Source of the DNA: Erythrobacter sp. YT30
GTDB taxonomy: Bacteria > Pseudomonadota > Alphaproteobacteria > Sphingomonadales > Sphingomonadaceae
DNA length: 64,000 nucleotides
Assembly: GCF_001542875.1 (NCBI RefSeq)
Contig: NZ_LMAF01000001.1
Location: 310,001 to 374,000 of the forward strand
Direction of reading: 5' to 3'
Part shown: positions 1 to 7,420 of the stretch, in pieces
Layout: every line of letters begins with the position of its first letter
How positions within the stretch are numbered: the first letter of the stretch is position 1
The notes under the pieces: generated by a model
Told to the model about the DNA's origin: nothing
Databases searched by the model: none
The model's input: only the letters and a program-made list of their open reading frames with translations
Translations under genes and position numbers: made by a program

Positions 1-702
1 AGCTTCCACGCGCGAAAGGCTCATCAGGTCGCTAATCAAGCTGTGCAGTCGTTCCGCTTCACGCTGGATCGTGCTTAAAAACTTCTTGGCTGTCGGCGAA
101 TCCAGGTTTTCCGAGCTTTCACTGAGAGTTTCTACATAGCCAAGAATTGCTGCGAGCGGTGTACGCAATTCATGGCTTGCGTTGGCGACAAAATCGGTGT
201 GAGCGCGGCTTATATCAGCTTCTGCAGTCTGGTTTATCAATTCGATCACAGCCAGATCGTCATCAATCGACTGTCGGTTGACGCGCCAGATATCCTGACG
301 CCGAACGAGGCCACGAACGATTGCAGTTCCATTGCTGTCAGTCGCGAATAATGAAATCGCTTCGGGCTGGCGAAATGCGACCCTGGCGTCTTGCCCGATG
401 ATATGCTGTCCAAGCATTTTTCGCGCATTTCGATTGGCAGCGGCGATCGTATTGCGTTCCGTTACAAGCATGGGCGTCGACGAGTTCTCAACCAGCTTTC
501 GCATTGAGTCTATCGAAATGGGTTGCTCGACAATGATTGCTGGTGGTTCCGGAGGCTTTCCAGAAGCGAGCAAAAGAGATCCGACCCAGACGATGAGGAC
601 CGAAATCGCGATGATCGGATCAACATCGAGAATAATCAGCGCAGCGATGGTGATGTTGGCCAGAACAATTCCGGCAATGGGAAGGCTGTGCCTGAAATCC
701 AT
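1..702 (-). CDS. Sensor histidine kinase, PhoR-like (3' end outside window)
   Basis: Membrane sensor kinase of a two-component system. The frame read from the ATG at 702 has two hydrophobic stretches (about residues 8-26 and 30-47), a PAS-like segment (about 68-160) and a HisKA dimerisation domain with HELRTPL, placing the phospho-accepting His near residue 177. The frame is still open at base 1, so the ATPase domain and any partner response regulator lie outside. Two N-terminal membrane helices followed by PAS and HisKA match the PhoR/PhoR-like layout. The signal it senses cannot be told from this fragment, so I give no gene symbol. A 92-bp gap separates its start from the tRNA-Glu gene on the same strand. 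Confidence 0.85.
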   Translation of the reverse strand, partial: MDFRHSLPIAGIVLANITIAALIILDVDPIIAISVLIVWVGSLLLASGKPPEPPAIIVEQPISIDSMRKLVENSSTPMLVTERNTIAAANRNARKMLGQHIIGQDARVAFRQPEAISLFATDSNGTAIVRGLVRRQDIWRVNRQSIDDDLAVIELINQTAEADISRAHTDFVANASHELRTPLAAILGYVETLSESSENLDSPTAKKFLSTIQREAERLHSLISDLMSLSRVEA

Positions 703-794
703 GCTCGCCCTCTACCGCCTTGGAGGCTTGGTGGAAAGGCTCGCGCATAAATTCGATCAACGAGCGAAGCTATGTGATGAAGGTGATGGAAAAG

Positions 795-869
795 TGGTGA
801 CCCGTACGGGAATCGAACCCGTGTTTCAGCCGTGAAAGGGCCGCGTCCTAACCGCTAGACGAACGGGCC
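795..869 (-). tRNA. tRNA-Glu (anticodon UUC)
   Basis: The minus strand folds as a full cloverleaf. The acceptor stem GGCCCGT pairs with ACGGGTC, the anticodon loop is CCTTTCACG with UUC centred, and the T-loop is GGTTCGATTCC. CCA is encoded at the 3' end (797-795), so the mature end is genomically specified. It inserts glutamate at GAA/GAG codons and its glutamyl form also feeds tetrapyrrole synthesis. Confidence 0.97.
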
Positions 870-910
870 ACGCTCGTTTGCGAGAGCGCGCATCTAGGGG
901 TGACGAGAGA

Positions 911-949
911 AGGGGTCAAGCCCCTCAGTAGCGCTCAGTGCGCTTTTTT
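911..949. terminator. Two small hairpins between recJ and tRNA-Glu, one with a T-tract
   Basis: AGGGG/CCCCT (911-925) and AGCGC/GCGCT (930-944) are adjacent 5-bp hairpins. The second is followed by six T on the plus strand (944-949), giving a plus-strand intrinsic terminator shape. Both flanking genes are on the minus strand, where the hairpins would lie just after recJ without a U-tract. They most likely insulate recJ from the tRNA gene, or stop antisense transcription. Confidence 0.4.
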
Positions 950-977
950 CTCTTCTCATGCCTAGCGTGGGCAAAAA

Positions 978-2765
978 TCAATCGGCAAATGCAGCGTCTT
1001 CGAGGTGTAGTTCGGCTGCAGGACGGGACCCCCAATCATCGGTTTTTACTCGACCCGCGAAGTAAAACTGCCTCCCATTGCTCCGATGGAGAAGAGTTTG
1101 TGCCATCTCGGTATCAGCCGCTCTGAAAGCGATTGCTTTGAACGATTTCCCGTCTTTGCCTGCAGCAATGATGCGCAAATGGTCTTTGCCAACAATGTCT
1201 GCCTTCACAATGCGGACAGGACCGACCGCGACGCGTGGCGCAGGCCATCCAACTCCAAACGGACCAGCAGCATCCAATGTCGTGACAAGCTCTGGGGTTA
1301 GGCCGCCGGGCGATAGTGATAAATCCAATTGCATAGACAAGCTAGCGCGAGCTTTTTCGATATCACTCACAAGGCGCTCGTTTAGAAATTCAGTGAACGC
1401 ACTCAAATTGCCCGATGCAACAGTCAGTCCCGCTGCCATGGCGTGCCCTCCGCCTGCAATGAGCAGACCTTGCTCTCTTGCAGCGATGATGGCCGCACCG
1501 AGGTCGACCCCGCTGATGGATCGGCCAGATCCTTTCCCGGTGTCATCTGCCTCATCAAGAGCGACAACAATCGATGGCTTTCCGGTTTTTTCCTTGAGCC
1601 GTCCGGCAACAATCCCAATCACCCCGGGGTGCCAACCATTCGAGGCGACCACGTGCACTGCCATATTGTGCTGATTAGCCAATTGCGCCTCGGCCTGCTC
1701 CTGGACCTCTCCTTCAATTTTGCGACGTTCATCGTTAAGGTACGAGAGTTTCTCGGCGATTTCTCGAGCTTCGTCGCGATCTTCAGTGGTGAGCAGCCTG
1801 ACGCCGAGGGTCGACTCGCCGATTCTGCCCCCCGCATTGATTCTCGGCCCCAATGCAAAACCTAGATCGGATGCCTGCGGTTTACGGTTCAACCGACTTG
1901 CATCCATTAACGCGGCCATTCCAATTCGTTCACGTCTCGCAAGAACCTTCAGGCCCTGCGAAACGAATGCACGATTGAGCCCGTGAAGAGCTGCAACATC
2001 CGCCACCGTTCCAAGCGCGACCAGATCGAGCAATCCCATGAGATTAGGCTCTTCGCGATCGGCGAAGTATCCTTGCGCTCTCAACAAACGAACCAGCGCA
2101 ATCGCCAAAAGAAAGGCGACGCCTACAGCAGCAAGGTGCCCGTGGGAGGCCGCGAGATCGTTCTCGTCCAGCCTGTTCGGGTTCACAAGCGCTGTAGTGG
2201 GGGGAAGGTCTGCCGAGCACTTGTGGTGATCTACGACGATGACATCCACACCGACGTCGCGCGCCATCGTCAATGCCTCGTGAGCCATCGCGCCGCAATC
2301 GACGGTGACGATCAGGGTCGAACCTTCTTCTGCCAATTTGACGAGAGCTTCTCCGCTGGGCCCATAACCTTCTAGTAGCCTATCGGGTATGTAATAGGCT
2401 GCATCCGTCCCAAGGTCGCGAAGCAGTTGAACCAAGAGAGCAGCGCTGGTCGCCCCATCAACGTCGTAATCGCCATAAATCGTGATTTTCTCGTTGGCGA
2501 CGATGGCTTGGGCAATCCTTTCAGCAGCCTGATCCATATCTTGAAACTGAGAAGGATCGGGGAGAAACTCTCGAAGCGTCGGCGAAGAGTGTCGAGCGAG
2601 ATCGTGCGGCGACACACCTCGGCTCAACAGCAATTGTTCAAGAATTGTCCGATCTAGCTCACGTGGATCGCCGTTGAGTTCGCCAGTCCCCCCGCGCCAG
2701 CTCCAAGTCTTCCCGCTAAGGGAATTCGTCACGCCAAGGACGGCAGAAATTGAGTTGAGATCCAT
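978..2765 (-). CDS. recJ: Single-stranded-DNA-specific exonuclease RecJ
   Basis: 5'-3' single-strand DNA exonuclease acting in recombinational and mismatch repair in the cytoplasm. The DHH phosphoesterase core is visible: IYGDYDVDG near residues 96-104, VTVDCG, and VVDHHK with the metal-binding His pair. The DHHA1 domain follows with GWHPGVIGIVAGRL and GGGHAMAAG, then a C-terminal OB-like region. I chose the ATG at 2765 (MDLNSISAVLGV, 595 aa, usual for RecJ). A longer frame up to 2930 would run into the divergent flavodoxin-like gene and adds Arg-rich residues not typical of the family. No strong ribosome binding site is seen. Confidence 0.95.
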   Translation of the reverse strand: MDLNSISAVLGVTNSLSGKTWSWRGGTGELNGDPRELDRTILEQLLLSRGVSPHDLARHSSPTLREFLPDPSQFQDMDQAAERIAQAIVANEKITIYGDYDVDGATSAALLVQLLRDLGTDAAYYIPDRLLEGYGPSGEALVKLAEEGSTLIVTVDCGAMAHEALTMARDVGVDVIVVDHHKCSADLPPTTALVNPNRLDENDLAASHGHLAAVGVAFLLAIALVRLLRAQGYFADREEPNLMGLLDLVALGTVADVAALHGLNRAFVSQGLKVLARRERIGMAALMDASRLNRKPQASDLGFALGPRINAGGRIGESTLGVRLLTTEDRDEAREIAEKLSYLNDERRKIEGEVQEQAEAQLANQHNMAVHVVASNGWHPGVIGIVAGRLKEKTGKPSIVVALDEADDTGKGSGRSISGVDLGAAIIAAREQGLLIAGGGHAMAAGLTVASGNLSAFTEFLNERLVSDIEKARASLSMQLDLSLSPGGLTPELVTTLDAAGPFGVGWPAPRVAVGPVRIVKADIVGKDHLRIIAAGKDGKSFKAIAFRAADTEMAQTLLHRSNGRQFYFAGRVKTDDWGSRPAAELHLEDAAFAD

Positions 2766-2849
2766 GGTAGACCGATAGCTCAAAAGCACGCGGCGTGACA
2801 GGGCGGGGCGATTGACAATCGACAGCTCTTCCTGTCTGCGACGACACAT

Positions 2850-3350
2850 ATGATCGAACGTCCTAGCCCATCTCCTACGCTTGCGATCATATGGCATAGC
2901 AGAACGGGAGCGAGCAAAGCGATGGCACAAGCTGTGGCAAAAGGTGCAGGAGAATGCGGTCTCTTGCGAAGAGCTGACGACGTCACATTGGACGAAGTAA
3001 AGGCTGCAGCAGGGTTTGTCTTTCTATGTCCAGAAAACCTAGCCAGCATGAGTGGTTTGATGAAGGAGATGTTCGACAGTCTCTATTATCCCCTCTTAGG
3101 TAAAATCGAAGGCCGCCCATACGCTTCAATCATCGCAGCTGGTTCAGATGGGACAGGGGCCCAGGCGCAGCTTGATCGGATTGCAAAGGGTTGGCGTCTT
3201 AAACGGGTTGCGGAGGAGATGATCGTCAACTTCGACGCGCAGACGCCTGAAGCAATCCTTGATAAAAAGCATGTGCCAGAAAACGTGATTAAGAAGTGCC
3301 GCGATTTGGGTGCGGGCTTGGCCGAGGGAATGCGCAGCGGGATTTTTTAG
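2850..3350 (+). CDS. Flavodoxin-like / NADPH-dependent FMN reductase family protein
   Basis: A 166-aa single-domain protein. Its N-terminus IIWHSRTGASKAMAQAV has the phosphate-binding loop pattern (S/T-x-T-G) of flavodoxins and flavodoxin-like NAD(P)H oxidoreductases. A FLCPENLASMSG segment then matches the second FMN-contacting loop, and IIAAGSDGTGAQAQL the third. It probably binds FMN and moves electrons, but the partner is not evident. It diverges from recJ with 84 bp between starts. No Shine-Dalgarno sequence precedes the ATG, so a leaderless start is possible. Confidence 0.75.
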   Translation: MIERPSPSPTLAIIWHSRTGASKAMAQAVAKGAGECGLLRRADDVTLDEVKAAAGFVFLCPENLASMSGLMKEMFDSLYYPLLGKIEGRPYASIIAAGSDGTGAQAQLDRIAKGWRLKRVAEEMIVNFDAQTPEAILDKKHVPENVIKKCRDLGAGLAEGMRSGIF

Positions 3351-3615
3351 TGTACATACTGTAATAAGCGAAAGAGTGACAGAATTGTATTCGAAGCCTA
3401 AGAGGCGCCGCAATCGTGGTTCCGGTCCTTGGACTTGAGGTTTCACTCACACAGAAGAGGGGGCACTTGTAATCGCAGACGGGCATCTTGTTGCGTCGGA
3501 AGGGCTTTTTCTGCTGTTTGCCAAGGGCAATCGGCCCAATAGGTTTGCAATTCGCGACTTTGCCAAGAGCCAGAGAGCGATTTCGATATCCCATGATCCT
3601 TGCGATGGATCGCCA

Positions 3616-4293
3616 TTGCATCTTGCGTCAGACGACGGAGAAACCGTAGCCTCTGAGCTACAATTGGAGCGTAACAGACTCAGCGAATCAGTCTGGGTAG
3701 AATTGCTTCACAACGGCCTCACCTTCGATTTGAAGGGCCTTGAACCGGGTGATGCCGATGAAATCTCTGCAATCGGTTTCCGCTTTGATTTTGATGAAAA
3801 GCTTCACCCATCCGAGTTCGAGGCGCTTCGAATAATCCCGGGCGAGCATCTGATCAGCGGAAAGGCATCCATGCCCGTCGTAAAAGGCATGATTGCGCTT
3901 GCGCGCGATCTTACCCATCACTTTGAGTCGATTGCAGGTATCTTCTGGCCTCCATCTCAAAGTGTTATCGGCAGACGATTTTTCGAATCCATTTCAACAG
4001 CTTGGCTTGATGGCGGGGCATTTCCCGCACTCGGACTAACCGCGTTTAACGAAACGAGTGACGGCGCTTTGGTCAGTGTGGGCCTTGATTTCTGGGTCGG
4101 TCAAGAAGTCAGGATTGAGAAGCCCCTGTCTGATGACAAGGTAGCTGCAACTCGCCTAGCGGTTCGCATAATAAATCATGTCATTCTTATCGGTGGTATT
4201 TCAGAAGCAGAGAGAATTACTGGTCCGGACCGTATTCCCTTAATAATGCGTCCATCACGTAACCAAAAATTTATTAGAGTGTGGCCTGAATAA
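3616..4293 (+). CDS. Uncharacterised protein, probably frameshifted near its 5' end
   Basis: I do not recognise the family. The longest frame with a permitted start begins at a TTG (3616) and gives 225 aa. Coding-like sequence continues upstream in the same frame to 3439, but without a start codon, ending at a TGA (3436-3438). A frame offset by one base has a GTG at 3416 preceded by AAGAGG (3400-3405), and would join the main frame if one G were added to the five-G run at 3459-3463. The natural product would then begin about 65 residues earlier. No signal peptide or transmembrane segment is obvious. It lies 3 bp before the AHH nuclease pseudogene, so the two look like one former transcription unit. 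Confidence 0.55.
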   Translation: MHLASDDGETVASELQLERNRLSESVWVELLHNGLTFDLKGLEPGDADEISAIGFRFDFDEKLHPSEFEALRIIPGEHLISGKASMPVVKGMIALARDLTHHFESIAGIFWPPSQSVIGRRFFESISTAWLDGGAFPALGLTAFNETSDGALVSVGLDFWVGQEVRIEKPLSDDKVAATRLAVRIINHVILIGGISEAERITGPDRIPLIMRPSRNQKFIRVWPE

Positions 4294-4296
4294 TGA

Positions 4297-4911
4297 ATGA
4301 GCAGGGGGCAAAGGGATTGTAGGCGAGCGTTCTCGCATCGGGCATATTTGTCCGTACAAGCTTCTTATATTTGCACAAAATCAACTAAAAGAGATCGTAA
4401 GGTAATACCTTTTCGATCTGCCAATCATTGTCGCGATCCCAAATACAAGCATTCAAGTCAGTGTCATCATTTGTTGCCGCTGCAATTGCTCGGACTCAAA
4501 TGTTTCGAGCCAATGTTCTCGAACCTTGGAAGCGATGCCATTGGTTTTCATGACTCTAGGGTAAATGGCCTGTTGCTTCCCTCTACCGAGAGACGATCGG
4601 CAGAAACGGGCTTGCCGCTCCATAGAGGTCCGCACAAGAGATACAATGAAGTGGTGATTATGCGTGTAGGTAGCATTGAGAAAGATTGGTCTACTAGTTT
4701 CAGCCAAGACAATGAGGGGGCAAATCAGGTAGCGCTAAGCAGAATTTAATGGTTTCAAAAAGCCCTGCGCCGACGTCTTCTCGTTGGGACCTGCCAAAAC
4801 TCGAACTGCAGGCCATTGATTCTCAATCGACACGATCCCATAGGCACAGGATACGACTTCACCGAGCTTGATGACATGGCCGAAAGGCTCTTCGGCACAG
4901 GTGCTTCATAG
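4297..4911 (+). pseudogene. AHH-domain nuclease gene interrupted by an in-frame stop
   Basis: The frame from the ATG at 4297 resembles AHH/HNH-type nucleases (toxin-related endonuclease VII superfamily). It has CHHLLP at about residues 56-61, NGLLLP at 90-95 and LHRGPHKRYN at 108-117, which are the family's ordered His and Asn-Gly positions. The frame is cut by TAA at 4747-4749 after 150 residues. It then stays open in the same frame for 53 more codons (WFQKALRRRLL ... FTELDDMAERLF) to a TAG at 4909-4911. The tail fits the remainder of the same protein, so a single substitution has probably truncated it. All visible nuclease residues precede the stop, so a shortened product could still be made. 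Family assignment is from pattern memory. Confidence 0.65.
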
Positions 4912-4936
4912 GACTGATCTGGACTTTTGCGCTTTG

Positions 4937-5941
4937 TTATTCGGCTGCATCTGCGAGATGCTGCCACGGTGAATATCCGGACTCGGATAGCAATTTGGCT
5001 TTGGCCTCATGATACTCGCTTTCCAACCGAGCGACCATGTCTTCCACCGTTCCGACCGATTTTACTGCGCCCACGCCCTGACCTGAGCCCCATATATCCT
5101 TCCAGGCTTTTGCTTTTGTATTGCCGCCCGATCCGAAATTCATTTTTGAGGGGTCACTTTCAGGCAGATTGTCAGGATCAAGCCCAGCGTTTTCGATTGA
5201 GCTGCGCAGATAATTGCCGTGAACTCCTGTGAAGAGATTTGAATAGACGATCCCTTCAGCTGACCCATCAACAATGCCTTGCTTATAGGCTGGATCAGCA
5301 TTCGCCTCTTCTGTCGCGATAAATGCACTGCCTGCATAGGCAAAGTCAGCCCGCATGCCTTGCGCGGCAAGGATTGAGGCGCCGTGAGCAATGGAGCCAG
5401 ATAGTGCAACAAGCCCATTAAACCATTCGCGAATCTCCTGCATCAGAGCAAAAGGTGATTGCGTGCCTGCGTGTCCGCCAGCACCTGCCGCGACGGGGAT
5501 AAGACCGTCAGCACCTTTTTCAATCGCCTTGTGGGCAAAGCGATTGTTGATCACATCATGCATTGTGATCCCGCCCCAATTTCGCACTGCATCGAAAATT
5601 TCAGTCCTCGCGCCGAGTGATGTGATGATCATGGGAACCTGCCATTTCTCGCAAGTGGCCATGTCTGCCATGACGCGATCGTTCGACTTGTGGACAATTT
5701 GGTTCACCGCAAAGGGTGCCGCAGGCCTGTCTGGGTTTTCACGATTGTGCTTTGCCAGTTCCTCGGTGATCTGGTGCAACCATTCATCCAGGAGCGTTTG
5801 CGGACGCGCATTCAGAGCAGGAAAGCTTCCGATAATCCCTGCTTTACACTGTGCGATTACCAGTTCTGGGCCAGATACAATAAAAAGCGGAGATCCGATC
5901 AGCGGAAGGCGAAGGCGGTCAAACGGCGCGGGTAGGGGCAT
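4937..5941 (-). CDS. NAD(P)H-dependent flavin oxidoreductase, nitronate monooxygenase-like
   Basis: FMN-dependent TIM-barrel enzyme of the nitronate monooxygenase/2-nitropropane dioxygenase family, 334 aa from the ATG at 5941. The N-terminus LIGSPLFIVSGPELVIAQC resembles the family's first strand and FMN loop, and VAAGAGGHAGTQSP is the phosphate/FMN-binding loop. The start is supported by AGGAGA about 8 nt upstream; a longer frame to 6001 lacks this and overlaps the upstream gene. It follows the amidohydrolase with a 37-bp gap and is probably co-transcribed. Substrate is unknown: family members oxidise nitronates or act as enoyl reductases. Confidence 0.85.
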   Translation of the reverse strand: MPLPAPFDRLRLPLIGSPLFIVSGPELVIAQCKAGIIGSFPALNARPQTLLDEWLHQITEELAKHNRENPDRPAAPFAVNQIVHKSNDRVMADMATCEKWQVPMIITSLGARTEIFDAVRNWGGITMHDVINNRFAHKAIEKGADGLIPVAAGAGGHAGTQSPFALMQEIREWFNGLVALSGSIAHGASILAAQGMRADFAYAGSAFIATEEANADPAYKQGIVDGSAEGIVYSNLFTGVHGNYLRSSIENAGLDPDNLPESDPSKMNFGSGGNTKAKAWKDIWGSGQGVGAVKSVGTVEDMVARLESEYHEAKAKLLSESGYSPWQHLADAAE

Positions 5942-5978
5942 TCTGGTTGTCTCCTGAAATATTGGATGCGGGTTAATC

Positions 5979-7061
5979 TCAGCGCTGACGCGACACAACA
6001 CCCACTTTTGTCACCTCATCAAGCGCGTAGAAACGACTTGCGTTCCCCGCATAGAGCGCTGCTTTTTCATCCACACTCGCACTCGCGGTTATACGTTTGA
6101 ATGTGTTCCATAAGACAGAATACGTCGCCCCCCAGCGATCAACCGGATAATTGCTTTCAAACATTGCTCGCTTAGTACCGAATGCCTCAATACATGTTTC
6201 AATGTAGGGCTTCCAAAGGGGCGCTAATTCGTCTGAACCAATGCCGGCAGCAGGCCCTTTCTCTGGCATTGCGCAATTGTGCATGGCAAGGCCGCCCAGT
6301 TTCACCATGACATTTTCACATTTGCCAAGTTCGAGAATTGCCTCGCGCCACATTGGAAATCGTTCTTGAAGCTTGCCCTCATAGCTCGCATTGCCAAGCG
6401 GCGTTCCGCAATGATCAAGACAAATAGGAGTGTCCGGGAATGCGTGAGCAAGGTCTACCACGTCGCCAATCTGCGGCTCTAATATCCATGCATCGAAGCT
6501 AAGGCCACGTTTACCGAGCTCGGCAAAACCTTCTCTGAAAGTGGGATCGCGATAGAGGTCTGGCGGTGCATGAAAAGGAGGGCCAAGGACTTCTGGGTCT
6601 GCATCCCATGCGCCTTGATGTCGGATGCCTTTGAAACGTTCTGGCGATGCTTCCATCAGCGCATCAAGGACTTCACCAGCGGCAGCTCCGCGCATCAGAT
6701 CCGCGTGGCCTACAATGCCTGCGCACAACCGAGCATTGCCATACAGCCCGCTGGCAGACTGCGCCGCGACACCGTTGACGTATTCAACCTCACCCACTGG
6801 TTTGAGATGATCACCGTACGCCGCGTTGTAGAATGCGCCGCACTCCATAAAGACCGTCGCGATAATGTTGTGGCCACTTTCGGCAACCTCGGCATTGAAT
6901 TGGTCGAAGGTGTAATATGCCGCCGGAAGGAGAGCCTCAATAAACCGGTGCCGTGGTTCGGGGAACATCGGGAGAAGTGGGCGCAGGTCCCACAAGTGGT
7001 GATGCGGATCTACAATCGCGAGATCGGGCTCCAAAACAGGCTCTGATGTTGCGTCTACCAC
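5979..7061 (-). CDS. Amidohydrolase family protein (amidohydrolase 2)
   Basis: Metal-dependent TIM-barrel hydrolase of 360 aa. VDPHHHLWDLR near residue 17 is the HxH metal site at the end of strand 1. A later conserved His lies in CLDHCGTP and the acid in MFESNYPVDRWG. This subgroup includes 2-pyrone-4,6-dicarboxylate hydrolase-like and lactonase-like enzymes, so hydrolysis of a lactone or cyclic ester is a reasonable guess. Translation starts at GTG (7061) with GAGGGGAG just upstream. It is divergent from the LuxR-hydrolase gene, with 359 bp between, and pairs with the downstream flavin oxidoreductase in what may be a small catabolic operon. Confidence 0.82.
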   Translation of the reverse strand: MVDATSEPVLEPDLAIVDPHHHLWDLRPLLPMFPEPRHRFIEALLPAAYYTFDQFNAEVAESGHNIIATVFMECGAFYNAAYGDHLKPVGEVEYVNGVAAQSASGLYGNARLCAGIVGHADLMRGAAAGEVLDALMEASPERFKGIRHQGAWDADPEVLGPPFHAPPDLYRDPTFREGFAELGKRGLSFDAWILEPQIGDVVDLAHAFPDTPICLDHCGTPLGNASYEGKLQERFPMWREAILELGKCENVMVKLGGLAMHNCAMPEKGPAAGIGSDELAPLWKPYIETCIEAFGTKRAMFESNYPVDRWGATYSVLWNTFKRITASASVDEKAALYAGNASRFYALDEVTKVGVVSRQR

Positions 7062-7172
7062 GTCAAACTCCCCTCAAATCTTATGTTCTGCAATCCGCTG
7101 CAATAGTGTTCGATTTCTGAACGGTAGTCGAGCCACTGCTTGTGTTGTGCGGCCCGAGATAAACGAGGCATC

Positions 7173-7188
7173 TGTCCCATATGGGACA
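7173..7188. promoter_or_regulatory. Perfect 16-bp palindrome in the divergent promoter region
   Basis: TGTCCCATATGGGACA is its own reverse complement across all 16 bases and lies in the 359-bp gap (7062-7420) between the amidohydrolase and the LuxR-hydrolase gene. It has the size and symmetry of a dimeric regulator's operator. The adjacent LuxR-type protein is the obvious candidate binder. No other gene is seen in this gap. Confidence 0.5.
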
Positions 7189-7213
7189 TTGGCGTAGCTG
7201 GCGGGTTTTGGCA

Positions 7214-7230
7214 TTGGCGTCCAACGCCAA
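7214..7230. promoter_or_regulatory. Inverted repeat TTGGCGT-CCA-ACGCCAA
   Basis: Two 7-bp arms (7214-7220 and 7224-7230) around a 3-bp spacer form a perfect inverted repeat 25 bp downstream of the 16-bp palindrome and about 190 bp before the LuxR-hydrolase start. It could be a second operator or a small hairpin in a long 5' leader. There is no T-tract, so a terminator is unlikely. Confidence 0.4.
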
Positions 7231-7420
7231 ATCAAGTTGTGTCGGCCTTCGGTGTTCTCGCTGCGGTGTTTATTGTTTTATCTCCAATTGCTGCCAGACG
7301 CATTTTCTAGCCTGTCGCGGCAGACGGGAATTAGGCGAACGTGCATCAGTCGAATTCTCATGTGCTCGGCAGTAGCGCTCACAGGCCACGCTTGAACAGG
7401 CACTGCTAAAGGAACTGGAC

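Noticed and set aside
332..835. Plus-strand ORF of 167 codons
   Set aside because: It runs through the antisense of the histidine kinase and the tRNA-Glu gene.
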